A stretch of DNA of 64,000 nucleotides from Megascapheus bottae (GCA_024803745.1 JANJXV010000153.1:1426001-1490000); one strand, 5' to 3'; counted from the stretch's first letter, positions 47,488 through 61,471 are shown. Made by a program: numbers and translations. The notes: generated by a model not told the origin, from the letters alone.

Positions 47488-50270
47488 CTACTGATTATGA
47501 CAAATGAGGGAAACCACTGAGCCTAATTTCCTTTGAGTCTGGCTTACTTCACTTAATATGATTTGTTCTAAGTCTTTCCATTTCCTAACAAATGGGGCGA
47601 TGTCATTCTTTCTGACAGCAGCATAGAATTCCATTGTGTACAAATACCACAACTTGTTGATCCACTCATCAACTGAGGGACATCTGGGTTGGTTCCATAT
47701 CTTTGCTATGGTGAATAGTGCTGCAATGAACATTGTTGTGCTAGCGGGTTAAGTATGCCCTTGTTTCTGGATTGTTGGGTAAATGCCAAGTAGTGGAATT
47801 GCTGGGTCATAGGGGGGGTTCTATGTTTAGCCTTTTGAGGCACTGCCACACTGCTTTCCATAGTGGTTGAACGAGTTTGCACTCCCACCAACAGTGTAGT
47901 AATGATCCCTCCTGGCCACATCCCCTCCAGCATCTGTTGTCATTCGTTTTCCTGAACCTGGCCATTCTAACTGGAATGAGGTGGAATCTTAGAGTTGTTT
48001 TGATTTGCATTTCTTTTATGACCAGAGATGTGGAGCATTTCTTCATGTGTCTATAGGCCATTTTTGTTTCTTCTTCAGAGAAGACTCTCTTTAAGTCTTT
48101 GGCCCATTTTGTAATGGGATGGGTGTTACTTTGGAGGTTAGTTTTGGAGTGATTTAATTATTAGAGTTGTTGATATATTTAGATATGAGGCCGTTGTCCG
48201 TTTTTTGGTTGGTGAAGATCTTCTCCTACTCTGTAGGCTTCCTGATTAGTTTACTAGCTATATCCGTTGCCATACAAAAGCTCTGCAGTTTAATGCAGTC
48301 CCACTTTTCCAGCCTTTCTCTGATTTGTTGTGATTCTTGGTCCTTATTAAGAAAGTTACGACCTGTGCCACGGAGGCCTAGTGTATCTCCTATTCCTTCC
48401 TGTAAACTTTTCAGTGTGTCAGCTTTTACCTCCAGGTCTTTGATCCATTTGGAGTTAATTCTAGTGCAAGGTGACAAAGAAGGATCCAAATTTAGTTTTC
48501 TGCAGGTGCTTAACCAGTTCTGCCAGTACAACTTGTTGAAGAGGCTATCTTTCTTCCATTCTATGTTTGGCCATAGGTCTGTGGTTTAATATCAGGGTCC
48601 GCAGTTCTATTCCATTGGACCTCAGGCCTGTTCTTGTGCCAGTACCAAGCTGTTTCGAGAATTATTGCTCTGTAATAGAGTCTAAAGTTTGGAATTGAAA
48701 TTCCTCCAGCGCTGTTCTTTCTGCTAAGAAGTGTTTTTGCTCTGCGGGGTCTGTTATTATTCCATACGAAATTCTGAATTGCCTCTTGTATTTCTTTAAA
48801 CAATGACATTGGGATGTTGATGGGTATTGCATTGAATTAGTAGATAACCCTTGGCAAGATTGTCATTTTGACAATGTTGATTCTTCCAATCCAGGAGCAT
48901 GGGAGGCTTTTCCATTTCCTTAGTTCTGCTTTAATTTCTTTTTTTAGATTTTTAAGGTTTTCATCTAAACGGTCCTTTACATTCTTAGTTAAGCTAATTC
49001 CTAGGTACTTCATTTTCTTTGAGGCTATTGTGAAACGAGTTTCTTTCCTGATTATTGCCACGTTCCTCTCAGTGTTGGCGTAAAGGAAGGCAGTTGATTT
49101 GTGAGGGTTGATTTTATGGCCTGCTACCCTTCCCAAGCTTTGAATCAGCTCAAGGAGCTTGGGACTAGAGTCTATAGGATTCTTTAAATACAGAATCATG
49201 TCATCTGCAAAGAGGGATAGTGTTATTTCCTCTTTCCCTACTTGGATCCACTTTATGCTTGCTTCTTGCCTTATTGCACTCTCTAGGAATTCTTGTACTA
49301 TGTTAAAAAGGAGTGTAGAGAGTGGGCATCCTTGTCTTGTTCCTGATTTTAGAGGGAATGGCTTTAGATTTTCACCATTAAGTATATTACTAGCAGTGGG
49401 TTTCTCATACACAGCCTTTATTACATTGAGAAATGTTCAATGGATTCCTAGTTTCTCCACATCTTTTAACATAAAGGGGTTTTGGATCTTGTCAAATGCC
49501 TTTTCCGCATCTATTGAGACAATCATGTGATTTTTGTCCTTGCTCCTGTTGATGTGTTGCATTATATTAATTGATTTGTGTATGTTGAACCAGCTTTGCC
49601 TCCCTGTGATGAATCCAGTTTGATCATAGTGTATAATTTTTTGATGAGTTGTTGTAGACGGTTGGCCAGTATTTTGTTGAGAAGTTTTGCATCGATGTTC
49701 ATCAAAGAAATGGGTCTATAGTTCTCTTTCTTTGATGAATCTCTGTCTGGTTTGGGGATGAGGGATTTACTGGCTTCACAGAATGAGTTTGGTAAAGAAC
49801 CTTCATTTTCAATTTCGTTGAAGAGCTTGAGGTGTATTGGTGTGAGCTCTGCTTTAAAGACCTTCTAGAATTCAGCTGTGAATCCATCTGGCCCTGGGCT
49901 CTTTTTAAGTGGAAGTTGTCTAATTTCCATTTCTATTTCAGAGCTTGAAATAGGCCTGTTGTGTTGGGTTAGCTCTTCTTGGTTCAGTGTGGGTATGTTA
50001 ATATTGTCTAGGAATTCATCCATTTCTACTAGATTCTCAAATTTGTTGGCGTAAAGTTTTGAAAAGTATTCCCTCATGATATTCTGGACCTTGGTAATTT
50101 CTGTCATGATATTACCATTTTCATCTGCGATTTTGTTTATTTCGATATGCTCTCTCCTTTTTTTGGTAAGATTTGCTAAGGGCTTGTCAATTTTGTTAAT
50201 TCTTTCAAAGAACCAACTCCTTGTTTTGTTGATTCTTTCTATAGATTTTTTTTATTCCAAATCATTTAAT
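47488..50270 (-). pseudogene. L1 ORF2 RT and C-terminal region, broken, unit 2
   Basis: The best frame (49,412-48,837) holds the FADD catalytic motif near 49,198-49,215 and differs from unit 1 at two residues (FPLKSG for FSLKSG; LESAI for LDSAI). Downstream frames carry the same ORF2 C-terminal motif (47,733-47,488). Confidence 0.92.
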
Positions 50271-50785
50271 TCTGCTTTGATTTTAATAATTTGCTTTCTC
50301 CTAATGGGTTTAGGGTTGGTTTGTTGCTCTTTTTCCAGGAGGTTAAGGTGAAACTTTAACTAGTTGGTTTGCCATTTTTCCAACTTGCTGTTGTAGGCAC
50401 TCAGTGCTATAAATTTTCCTCTGAGTACTGCCTTTGTTGTGTCCCTAAGGATTTGAAATTTGTGTGCTCCTTATTGTTAAATTTCATAAACAGTTGGATA
50501 TCTGTTCTGATCTCTTCGATTACCCATTGTTTTTGATTCAACAATGTGTTGTTCAGTCTCCATTAGTTACAGGGTTTTCGATCCAATTTGATGCCTTTAT
50601 GGTCTGAGAGTGTGCATTAAATGATTTCAGTGTTTCTGAATCTGTCCAGGTTTGTTTTATGGCCTAAGATGTGGTCTATTTTAGAAAATGTTCCATGTGA
50701 TGCTGAGGAAAACGTATATTGTGTTGTTACTGGGTGGAATATTCTGCAGATGTCTGTTAGATCTAGTTGGTCTATATAGTTGTTA

Positions 50786-50932
50786 AATACAGAATCATGT
50801 CATCTGCAAAGAGGGATAGTTTTATTTCCTCCTTGTCCATTTGGATCCCCTTTATGCTTGCTTCTTGCCTTATTGCACTGCCTAGGAATTCTAGTACTAT
50901 GTTAAAAAGGAGTGGAGAGAGTGGGCATCCTG
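50786..50932 (-). repeat. Displaced L1 RT-motif segment, unit 2
   Basis: Partner of 15,316-15,462. Confidence 0.85.
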
Positions 50933-50997
50933 AATGCTACCCCTTACCACTTTTATGCAAAGCTTAGGCCTGTGGCATTTTACGCACAATTCAACGC

Positions 50998-51110
50998 TCT
51001 GTTTTTTGCTGGTTAATTAGAGGTAAAAATCTTATGGAATTTATTGCGTGGCTGATTTTGAACTGGAATCCTCAGGTCTCAGCTTATCTTGAGTAGCTAG
51101 GATTACAGTA
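50998..51110 (-). mobile_element. Long SINE fragment (partner of 15,528-15,640)
   Basis: Same element in unit 2. Confidence 0.7.
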
Positions 51111-52221
51111 CTTTTACAACCTGTATGCTCATACACATCGCTTCTGATCCAAACACTCATTTTCAATTTAACTAACAAGATGTGAGGAAAGATGATTGAC
51201 TGTAATTTACTAGATGGGCTTCTAGTCAGTATATATTTCCACTTCCACTCTGAAGCCAGGGAAATGTTTTTGGTACTTGTTTCAACTATCTCCCAAAGAG
51301 GAAATAATGTGTGAGTACGTTTGCTAGTATTTCAGATAGGAGATGGACTTTGGTGTTTGGAACCTGTTGGGCAGAATGTATCAGCTGGGCTGTGATAACA
51401 GAGATGATGTTTCAGACAGGAATATTTTCATAACAGACAGACTTAGTCCAGATCCTTGGATTTCAGTCCTTGAGTAGATAGAATTACAAGTGTGAGCTGC
51501 CACCACCAACTGGTTCATTTTGGAAACCTTAATTGCTTCTCATTTGTTCCTTTCCTTTTTTGGAAGATTGATCTAAGCTGGCTGATTGTGCATCACAATG
51601 AAGTGATTGGCCCCAGGAATTGCAAATATTTGTTTCATCAGCACGGAATGAATGAAAGTTGATCTAAACCCAATAGTATTTTCCTTCTGATAAATAGGGA
51701 ACTTACTTATATCATTTTTCCTTGCCTTTGCTTTCCCAAAGCAAACAACATGTTTCTTAAAAACTATACTTCATGAGAATATTATAATTAGAAGCTATCT
51801 TCTGCACACTTCAGAATAGTCCTTGCATTTATAAACTTATATTACAATATTAGGTAGAAGAATGGTGACTGTTAGTTTCATAACTATTTCATATGTTTTA
51901 CTCTTTAAGGCTCATTAACTCAAGAAGGGATTAAATACATTTAGATAATAGTAGATCATAGCTGCTGCTGATTTGATGTGTGTGCAGATGATACACAGAT
52001 TAATTAGGATTACGCAAAAGTTTTGTTCAAATTTTCAGTAGTAGACTGCTATGCTAACGGGAAGGTGATAGTAATGATGCTGAAATTCTATGAATCAGCT
52101 ATGAAGCAGAATTTCAGGGGAGAGTATTTGCTAGGGACTTAATTTCTAAGACGCATATCAAGAATATTGAACTATAACACCAAATGATGGACGACTCAGC
52201 GTCACATTTTGTTTGTTTTAT
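51111..52221. other. Unique intergenic DNA (partner of 15,650-16,735)
   Basis: Nothing recognised. Carries 16 bp more than unit 1 near 51,376-51,391. Confidence 0.4.
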
Positions 52222-52674
52222 GCAAGTCTTGGGACTTGAACCCAGGGCCTGGGAACTGTCCTTAAATGTTTTTTTTTGCTTCAGGCTAGTGTTCTACCAC
52301 TTTATCCACAGCTCCACTTCCAGATTTTTGGTAATGGACTGTAAATCAGAATATCATGCAATTTGTTTGGGCTGGATTCAAACCTGATTCTGTGTAGATA
52401 GGATTCCAAGTGTGAGCGCACAGAGCCTGGCTAGTATCATTCATCATTCAAGTCATGGGACTGCAATTCTGCACCTGGGTCTTGTCACTGAGCTTTTCAG
52501 CTCAAGACTACTGCCCTATCCCTTGAGCCTTAGGGCCACTTCTGGGTTTCTGGTGGTTAATTGGAGATAAGAGTCACATGGACTTCAGTGCCCAGGCTGA
52601 CTTTGAACTGCTATCCTTGGATCCCAGCCTCTTGAGTAGCTACATTTACAAGTGTGAACCACCATACCCAGCTA
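52222..52674 (-). mobile_element. Two tandem long SINEs, reverse (partner of 16,736-17,189)
   Basis: Same pair in unit 2. Confidence 0.8.
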
Positions 52675-52679
52675 AATTA

Positions 52680-53068
52680 TTTTTTAAGTTAATTTTTTTT
52701 GTTAAGTCAATATATAGTTGGCATAGGGTTACATAAGTAATGAACACATTTCATAAGAAAATTGTTATCCCCTCCCTCATTTTCTCTGTTTTCCTACCCT
52801 CAGCCCCCTCTCCACCCAGATTGTTCAGTTCATTTCCGTTTAGTGTCTTCCAAGTATCACTGTTCAATTGGTTCACCCTTTTTCCTTTGTTTTTTTTTTT
52901 ACCATTTTATTATACCCTCTCCATTCCAAATCACATAAACCTATGTACAAGACACAGGGTACCCGAATTCAGAGAATAAAACTAAAGGGAAAAAGAAGAA
53001 AAGAGGTAAAAAGCAAAGAAAATGAAAGAACATCATACAGTACCTTAGAATCAACAACACTGAAAAAA
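52680..53068 (-). mobile_element. L1 3'-end fragment (partner of 17,195-17,600)
   Basis: Same fragment, with a deletion of about 16 bp near 52,970. Confidence 0.5.
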
Positions 53069-53077
53069 CAAAACATA

Positions 53078-53552
53078 AAACCTTGGGCTGAAAATGAAGC
53101 TTGCCTAGCATGTATGAAACCCTGGATTCCATTCCTCAGCACCACATAAACAAAAAACTGGAAGTGCCACTGTGACTCAGCTGGTAGATTTCTAACGTTC
53201 AGCACAGAGTGTCTCCAAGTGACAAAAATCTGTCACATTTAAGTCAGGCTTCAAAACTTTGCTAGGAACCAGTTATGTGATTTGGAAGAAAGTCCAATTT
53301 TCAAAGAATCACTAGCCAGGCGCTGGAGGGTCATAATTGTCATTCTACTAGCCAGGGAGAAGGTGAATCAAAGCCTTTGCAAGCAAAAAAAAGAAAACAA
53401 AAAAAACCTGTAAGATTCTACTCTCCACTTATCCACCCAAAAACTAAGTGGAGTTGTGGCTAAAACTGGTACAGCATTAGCCTTGAGGAAAAAGATCTAA
53501 GAGACCTTGCCCAGGTCCAAAGTTCAAGCTCCCCACCAAGAAAGAAAAAAAA
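53078..53552 (+). mobile_element. Two forward SINEs (partner of 17,610-18,083)
   Basis: Same pair; ends just before the 474-bp deletion junction at 53,566/53,567. Confidence 0.7.
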
Positions 53553-53894
53553 GGAGTACAGATACCATAGATTTTAGAATATAGTAAAAGTTAAGCTGAG
53601 TCATTGTATGTCATAGATACAGATTAACCTATAATAAAACACATGTCTATAGACTGTATAGTCTATCCTAGATTTTTATGTCTATGTAGTTATGTTTATA
53701 TCTCCAAAATTATGTCCATAACTTTGGGTATCAACTATTCAATCATCGCTCTACTACTGTTTGAAACTAATATCTATATATTAAGGATACCATGTACCTT
53801 TTGTTCCTTGGTCTTGACTTATCTCACTCAACAGGATTCACTCTAATTTCATCCACTATCCCAAAAATGCCATTATTATTTTTTTCTGTGCAGA

Positions 53895-54460
53895 TCTTCT
53901 TTTTATGTATTTATTTTTATTGTAATTTATAGAAGGGTTACATTATATTCACCAGATAGAAGATGCATTACTTCTCAAACTTTGATACCCTATGTAATGA
54001 TATGGTCCCCATTACCCTTCCCCTACCCCCACTCATGTTCATTTCCCCCCTTCCCTATCCAATTTCAAATAACCAATTAGGCACATATGAAATATATCAG
54101 AAAACAAGGTGAAAAATTGTAACAATATGATATAACCAAGGGATAGCAAAAGAGATAAAAGATCACATAGTTCATTAAGGACAACAATCACTCATTATAT
54201 GAGTTTTGTTTCTTTATCTTGGAGGTCCTTACATTTAGTGTCATACTATTTGTCACGATGTCTCTAGATTTTGTTCTATTATAAATCTCTGGTAGCAAAG
54301 CCCAAGGTTTCTGCTGAATTTGACAAATGAGGGAGACTCTTGGGCCTATGTTCCTTTGAGTTTGGCTTACTTCACTTAATATGATTTTTTTCCTTTTCAT
54401 CCACTTCCCCGAGAATGCCATTATTTTATCTTGTCGGTTGGCTATGTATCATTCCATTGT

Positions 54461-54514
<54 letters not shown>

Positions 54515-55705
54515 ATCACATTTTTTGTAGTAGGGCATCTGGTTGTTTCCATCATCCAGCCTCATTTTCTACAGATATTTTTATAGTCTCTTTTTTATTT
54601 TCAGGGTAATGTATAGAGGGGTTACGATTACATTTACAGGTAGTGGACTGCATTACTTCTCACACATTTATTCCACTCCACATGTTTTTGTCCCCAGTTC
54701 CCTCTCCCCTCCCCTTCCCAATCATCTTGTTTCCCCCCTTCCCTTTCCTATTTGTCATAAACAAATAAACATATATACAATATGCCAGGGAAAAAATCAG
54801 ACACAGTAACAATCTGACATTAACCAAAGGGCAAAATAAGAGATGAGAAATAACATAGTAGTTTAAGGACAAAAATCACACAAGATTAAGAGCAACGATG
54901 ACACAAGATATAGCTCTTGTTCCCATATCCTAAAGATCCTTTCATTTAGTCTCATCCTATATGACCTTATATACCTAGGTTTTTGAGTTATTGTAATCCT
55001 CTGCTAGGAGAGTCCTAGATGTGAACTAATTGTTACAAATGAGGGAAACCATTGAGCTTATGTTTCTTTGGGTCTGGCTTGCTTCACTTAATATGAAATT
55101 TTCCAAGTCTTTCCATTTCCTTACAAATGGGGCGATGTCTTTCCTTCTGATGGCAGCATAGCATTCCATTGTGTATAAGTACCACATCTTCTTGATTCAG
55201 TCATCTACTGAGTGGCATCTGGGTTGGTTTCATAGCTTTGCTATGGTAAATAGTGCTGCAATGAGCATCATTGTGCTAGTGGCTTTAGAATGTCCTTTTT
55301 TCTGGACAATTGGGTAGATGCCAAGTAGTGGATTTGCTGGATCATAGGGGAGCTCTATGTTCAGTCTTTTGAGGAACCACCACACTGCTTTCCCTAGTGG
55401 TTGAACGAGTTTACACTCACACCAACAGTGTAGGTGTGATCCCCGTGGTCACTTCCCCGCCAGTATCTCTTATTAGATTTTTTGATAATGGCCATTCTGA
55501 CTGGAGTCAGGAGGAATCTCAAAGTTGTTTTGATTTTCATTTCCCTTATTGCTAGAGATATGGAGCATTTCTTCATGTGTCTAAAGCCCATTTTAATTTT
55601 TTCTTCAGAGAATACTCTTTTAAGTCTTTAGCCCACCTTTTAATAGGATGGTTGTTTCTTTGAAGATTTGTTTGGGAGAGATTCATTTTTTTCAGCTATA
55701 GATAT
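53895..55705 (-). mobile_element. Two head-to-tail L1 3' fragments, unit 2
   Basis: Partner of 18,900-20,720, with the (TG)n tract at about 54,462-54,510. The ORF2 end lies near 55,180-55,080. Confidence 0.8.
54462..54510. repeat. (TG)n microsatellite, unit 2
   Basis: About 14 bp shorter than in unit 1. Confidence 0.95.
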
Positions 55706-55749
55706 ATTTTAGATAACTACATATATTTTTGTAGAAAAAAGAATGGAAG

Positions 55750-56090
55750 TCATCATGCTGGCTCACAATTTAATTTCAGCTACTTAGGATGCTCAGGGTT
55801 TAGGATCACAGGTCAAAGCCAACCAGGGCCCTACAGTGTGTGAGATCAAACTCTGTGAACATACAATGACTGTAAGAGGAATCTCACTGCCTGGGAATGT
55901 AGCCTAATGGTAGAGTGCTCACCTAGAATGCATGAAGGCCTAGGTTCTATTCACCGGTACCGCATACTCAGAATAAAAGCTAGAAGTGGCGCTGTGTCTC
56001 AAGAGGCAGAGCACTCACCTTGGGCAAGTGAGTCCAATGAAAATGTCTAGGCCCTGAGTCCAAGCCGTAGGACTGGCAAAAAGAAAAAAA
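55750..56090 (+). mobile_element. Forward SINE pair (partner of 20,767-21,105)
   Basis: Same pair in unit 2. Confidence 0.75.
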
Positions 56091-56506
56091 AAAGAGCAAT
56101 CTTACTTAAGTAACAAGGAATGTACCCTATATTTATACAGACTGAAAAATTCATTAAGAAATTAGAAAATATGTATAAAGTGCATAATTTCTTTGGTGTG
56201 TTGGCACTGGGTCTTCAACTGAGTGCTTCAGCTCTATCCCTGACCTTTTCTGCTCAAGGCTAGCACTGTACCAATGCAGCCTCAAATAAACTATCTTCAA
56301 TTGAGATATAAGCGATGAATATTTCAGGGTGCTTCATGAAAAACATTTTTATAAATTGAAACTTTCAACACAGTCTTATTTTAGTATGAATGTTGAGATG
56401 GGAAGAGACAGAAAAAGTGAAATGTTTCCTGATCCCCATAGAGAAGAGACTCAGCAGAACCACTGTGGTCTGCCGGCTTCTTTGTGAGTTTTGTTTGCTT
56501 GTTTGA

Positions 56507-56716
56507 TTTTTGTCAAATGTGGGGCTTGAACTCTGGGCCTGGGCACTGTCCCTGAGCTCTTCAGCTCAAGGCTAGTGCTTTTATCTGTGAGCCACAGTGC
56601 CACTTCTGGTTTTTCTGACAGTTAACTGGGTACTTTGGCTGGCTTTAAACTTTGATTCTCAGATCTTAGCCTCCTGAGTAGCTAAGATTATAGGTGTGAG
56701 GTACCATCACCAGGCT
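56507..56716 (-). mobile_element. Long SINE, reverse (partner of 21,522-21,731)
   Basis: Same element in unit 2. Confidence 0.85.
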
Positions 56717-57076
56717 GCTGCTCTGTTACTATGCAGGTTCTGGATCAAGAACTTCAAGTTCTTACTTCAATTTTTTCTTCTCTTGCCTGATACTCTGCCA
56801 TTTGAACGAAGCCCCAGTTCCTGGACTTTGTTGGTTAATGAGAGATATTATGGTTTTCTAATATTCAGAGCAACGATTATAAAACCCAGCATTTTACTTA
56901 CTTGAATAAATTAAGAGACAGGACCTAGTGAGATGGAAAACAAAATTTTTTTTCAAGTTGCTATCCTGTTCTAATGCATCAGTCTGGCTATTTTGCTTAC
57001 ACACACATATGTATTTTACCACTTTCTACTCTATTTTTGCTTAGCTTAAAACCACCACTGCCATTTCATAGATTTT

Positions 57077-57612
57077 GTTGTTGTTGTTTGTGGTGCTTGA
57101 ACTCTGTGCCTGGGCTGTTCCTCAGATCTTCAGTTCAATGCCAGTGCTCTACTACTTTTGATTTGGCCAGTCCTGGGCTTCAACTCAGGGACTGAGCACT
57201 GTCCTTATATTTTCTCAAGGCTAGGGCTCTACCACTTCAGCCTCAGCACCACTTCCAGCATTTTTCTATGAATGTGATATTGAGGAATTGAACCCAAGTC
57301 TTCGTGCATGCTAGGCAAGCACTCTACCACTAGGCCAAACTCCCAGCCCAAAATTATTCATCATTACTATTAGCTATCTTCTTTTTTATTATTGATTCGT
57401 CATGGTGCTTGGACTTTGGGCCTGGACTGTCCCTGACCTCTTCAGCTCAAGGCTAGCGCTCTTCCTCTACAGCTCCATTTTTGGTTTCTGGTAGTTAATT
57501 GGTGATGTAAGTCTCACAAACATATGTGTCCAGGCTGGCTTTGGGCTTTGAACCAAGATCCTCCAATCTCAGCCTCCATAGTAGGTAGAATTACACGCTG
57601 CAGCCTGCATTG
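57077..57612 (-). mobile_element. Three reverse SINEs (partner of 22,093-22,630)
   Basis: Same cluster in unit 2. Confidence 0.8.
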
Positions 57613-57625
57613 CCTGACTGTTTGA

Positions 57626-57751
57626 TGTCTCTGTCTCTGTCTCTCTGTCTCTGTCTGTCTCTGTCGGTCTGCCTCTCTCTCTCTCTCTCTCTCTATCTGT
57701 CTCTCTCTCTCTGTCTCTCTGTCTCTCTCTCTCTGTCTCTCTGCCTCTCTG

Positions 57752-57832
<81 letters not shown>
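57626..57832. repeat. (TCTG/TCTC)n microsatellite, unit 2
   Basis: About 207 bp with a terminal pure CT run not seen in unit 1. Confidence 0.95.
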
Positions 57833-57834
<2 letters not shown>

Positions 57835-57849
57835 TGTAAGACTTTAATT

Positions 57850-58365
57850 GTGCACCTGGCAGTGTCCCTGGGCTCTTCAGCTCAAGGCTACAACCTTAAA
57901 CACCTTGAGCCACAGTGTCACTTCTGGTTTTCTGGTGCTTAAATGGAAGTAACAGTTTCATGGACTTTAGTGTCTGGCCTGGCTTTGAACTGTGATCCTC
58001 AGAACCCAACCTTCTGAGATCATTTCCAGCTTTTTTTTGGTGTAAGTGGTACAGAGTAATTGAACACAGGGCTTTGTGCATACTAGGCAAGCAAACTACC
58101 ACTAGTGTGCACTCCAGCCTTAGATAAGGGCTTTCTTTTTCTTTTTCTTTTTTTCACTCATGGGGCTTGAACTCTGGGCCTGGATGTTTAACTTAAGCTC
58201 TTCAGCTCAAGGCAAGAGCTCTACCACTTGAGGCACATTGTCATTTTGAATTTTCTGGATTATTTGGAAATAAGATTCTCACAGATTTGTATGCCTGGGC
58301 CGTCTTTGAACCTCGATCCTCCAGGGTAGCTAGGATTACCAGGGTGAGCCACCAGTCACGGGCAT
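57850..58365 (-). mobile_element. Reverse SINE pieces (partner of 22,830-23,345)
   Basis: Same cluster in unit 2. Confidence 0.7.
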
Positions 58366-58624
58366 TAAATTATTATTTTTTGCATGTCCTATGGCTTCAA
58401 CTCATGGCCAGAGCACTGTCCTAGGGCTTGCTCAAGGATAGCACTTTACTTCAGCCAGCCAACTCCCGGTCCAAATAGGCCACTCTTGAAGCTAGAATTA
58501 CAGAGATCTGCCATAATACTGGCATGTCGTTATCTAAGTATATAATTTTTCTTCTATTTTTGATGGCTTTTCCTTAGTGTACATATTTCCTACATATTTT
58601 ATGGAAAACTTCCTTCCCACTGCG

Positions 58625-58829
58625 GTCATAAGTTAAGCCTAGTGGAAGAGTTCTTGCCGAGCATGAATGAAGACCCAAGTTCAATTCCTCAGCACAACAT
58701 AGATAAAAAAAGATAAAAGTGGTGCTGTGGCACATGTGATAGAACTTGCGCCTTAAGAATAAACAAAAACAAAAACAACGATCGTGCTCAGGTCCTGAGT
58801 CTAAGCCCAGTACTGGCAAAAAAAAAATT
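58625..58829 (+). mobile_element. ID-type SINE, forward (partner of 23,605-23,808)
   Basis: Same element in unit 2. Confidence 0.8.
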
Positions 58830-58860
58830 CTGCCCAAAGTAGACATTTAAACTCATTGTA

Positions 58861-59005
58861 CTTTTCAAAAAATTTGTTGTCAAGGTGATATACAAAGAGA
58901 TTGCTGTTACATATGTAATGAGTACATTTCTTGTAAAAACGGTTACCCCCTTCCCCCTTTTCTTTTTCCCTTCCCCCCAAGTCATAAATTTCATTTACAA
59001 CAAAT
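58861..59005 (-). mobile_element. Short L1 3'-end fragment (partner of 23,840-23,985)
   Basis: Same fragment in unit 2. Confidence 0.5.
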
Positions 59006-59399
59006 ATGTATGTATTTTCATTCCTGAAAAAAATAGTTTAAAATGTGTTCAAATAAATGATGTAGGTTGATATATTTATCAAAATGGATTACTTGAACTC
59101 TAAAATAAACATTCTAGGTAATTTTTCTCATAAAATTGTAGTAATGCTATAAAAATAATAAAAAAGGAATTTTAGTTATTAATTTCTTATGTTTTACCTT
59201 TAACATTATTACACTAAGCATACTGTTTATGCTATTAATACAGACAGCATGAAATATGATTATGTAAAAAAATTAAATGATTAAAAATAGTAAGGTTGGG
59301 GGCCAGTAGTTTGGCTTGGTGGCACACACTCTGGACTGGCAAAAAAGAAGTAGGGTTAGATAAAACAGATTTATTTCCAAATGTGTGGAAAATGGTATG

Positions 59400-59602
59400 A
59401 TTTCTTGTTTCGCTAGTCCTGGGGCTTGAACTGAGGGACCAGGAACTGTCCTTGGCCACATTTGTTCAAGGGTGGCACTCTGACACCTGAGCCACAGTGC
59501 CCCATCTGCTTTTTCTGTGTATGCAGTGCAGAGGAATTGAATCAAGGTCTTCTTGTATACTAGGCGAGCACTCTACAACTAGGCCACATTCAAAGCCAAA
59601 GT
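59400..59602 (-). mobile_element. ID-type SINE, reverse (partner of 24,378-24,580)
   Basis: Same element in unit 2. Confidence 0.75.
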
Positions 59603-60051
59603 AGATTTTTGATGCTATTGTGGAGTTTTAATTTTCTTAAATATTTGTACAAAGCACAATGGATATATAAACAGACTTGAACTCACAGAACAGAGTCACA
59701 CATAATATTACAGTTACTCTGGCACTTCTCCCGATTGACAAAACACATTTCCAGGCATCTGCTCTGTCCTTAAGCTTTGGTAGCTGACTTGTCTTTCCAT
59801 GGAGGCCTGGCCTGGATTCCTGGTGATTCCATGCATTTCATAGTTCCCTGTATATCCAGTAAGGTTGTCTTCTCTGGGACCAGACCTGTCTGGTTTTTGG
59901 CCCACCCAGGACCTATGTGTCTGAGGTCTCACATTATAAGTGGAAAATAAAACACAGTATAATAAGCACTGAAGAACTGCACACCATAATATTAACAATG
60001 AGAGTTTAATAGTTAGCAAAGTAAATACAATGAATACTTGACAAGAATCAT

Positions 60052-60812
60052 GAGAGCAAGATAAAGAGATGTCTTTTTAGGAAAGGGACAGGGAAGCTCT
60101 AAATCCAGACTTGCCTCCAAGTTGCCTTCAGACAGTAATTCTACTTCAGAGTCCTCAGAAGGGTCTCCTTCCTCATGAGAAACAGAATGTCCTTCCTGAG
60201 TTAAGAGGGGGATGGATTCTGGTTTGTCGAATGGAGATTGAGTCTCTTTCAGTGAGATGGATGGGTCTGGATATTCTGTGAGGATGGATTCATTTTCCTC
60301 CAATGAATCCAGTATTGAGAGTACACTTGCTGCTTCCCATGGGGACATTTTCCATGAGCCCAGCGTGTGCCCCTTCAGCTTGCACAATAAGTGGAGTGTT
60401 ACTCTGACTCAGATGGACTGACTCTGGGTGGAGTGTGAAAGGAAACGGAAGGAAATCTGGCTGCTCTTTTTCTTCCTCCATAGTATCTGCAGGTTCAACT
60501 GTGTCACACATGGGGTTCAGAGCAAAAGGTATATCCACAGGACTCTAAACCTGTTTGGTAATTTCTACAGAAGGCCCATGCTTTCTGGAGTGCAGTGATG
60601 ATTCTCAGTCTCCATCACTCACCAGCTCCATTGGTGGGTTTTTCATCCGGAGTTCAGGATAAGCTCTTCCACGATGACCCAAACCTAAGAATGGAAATAG
60701 GTACAGAGTGGACAGAGTGGACTCTGCAAGTTGAAGTGTCACTCAACTTCCATGAGGATCTAATGGAGGAACCTGTAGAACTGGAGTTTGGACTGAACAC
60801 TGAGGAGGTGTA
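60052..60812 (-). pseudogene. RalGDS-like acidic linker exon, unit 2
   Basis: Partner of 25,030-25,790. Confidence 0.45.
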
Positions 60813-60955
60813 GGGTCTTTCTAATGAGTGCTTATTCCCGAGTCCTTTCAGAGGACAGACATTACCTGGCTGACACCACCCATAAAGGGCATTTTGCCAA
60901 GCTCTGTAGAAGTAAGGGCCAACCAATATCTAGACCACATGGGCTTCCTACTCAC

Positions 60956-61177
60956 AGGTTCTGAGGCACCCACACCAGGACTTCTACTTTTTCTTGGTCT
61001 TACTGGTCGCACATTCCTCCAGCTGGTCAAAAAGTATGTGTTTAGAAGAGCAGGTCCAAAGCCGACATGTGGAGCCTCATATAGAGCTTGAGTTGTGTCA
61101 GGGTGTGGCAGTTCTTGAACTCGTAGAAATCACTGGGGTAGAAGTCCATTCACATCGTATAGATGGAACACATGATG
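60956..61177 (-). pseudogene. RalGDS-like continuation exon, unit 2
   Basis: Partner of 25,934-26,155, with the same stop and the same frame lesion after LDLLF. Confidence 0.6.
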
Positions 61178-61471
61178 CTGTGGGCACATTCGGGACAAGG
61201 AAAGTGAGAGCCCTCTCTCTCCATTCTGAGCCTTTTACCAAAGCCGCTTTCTTGCAGGACTCTAATGCTGTGGCTGTCCTGCAGAGATGTGCACTTATGT
61301 GCTGGGAGGGGGGTAAGAGACACTCGAGAACAGGATGACTTTTACACCCCACTTCCAGAAGCTTCTGAGAGAGGCCTCTATGCATCTGTCCAAAGTAAAC
61401 GCACCTTAAATTAACTAAGTAAATGCTCTAAATAAATCAATAAGTGAATGCTCTAAATAAAGAACTAAATG

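Larger units (their letters stand above)
47077..50940 (-). mobile_element. L1 3' portion with rearranged 5' tip, unit 2
   Basis: Partner of 11,610-15,470 with the same displaced RT segment (50,786-50,932), so the rearrangement predates the duplication. Confidence 0.92.
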
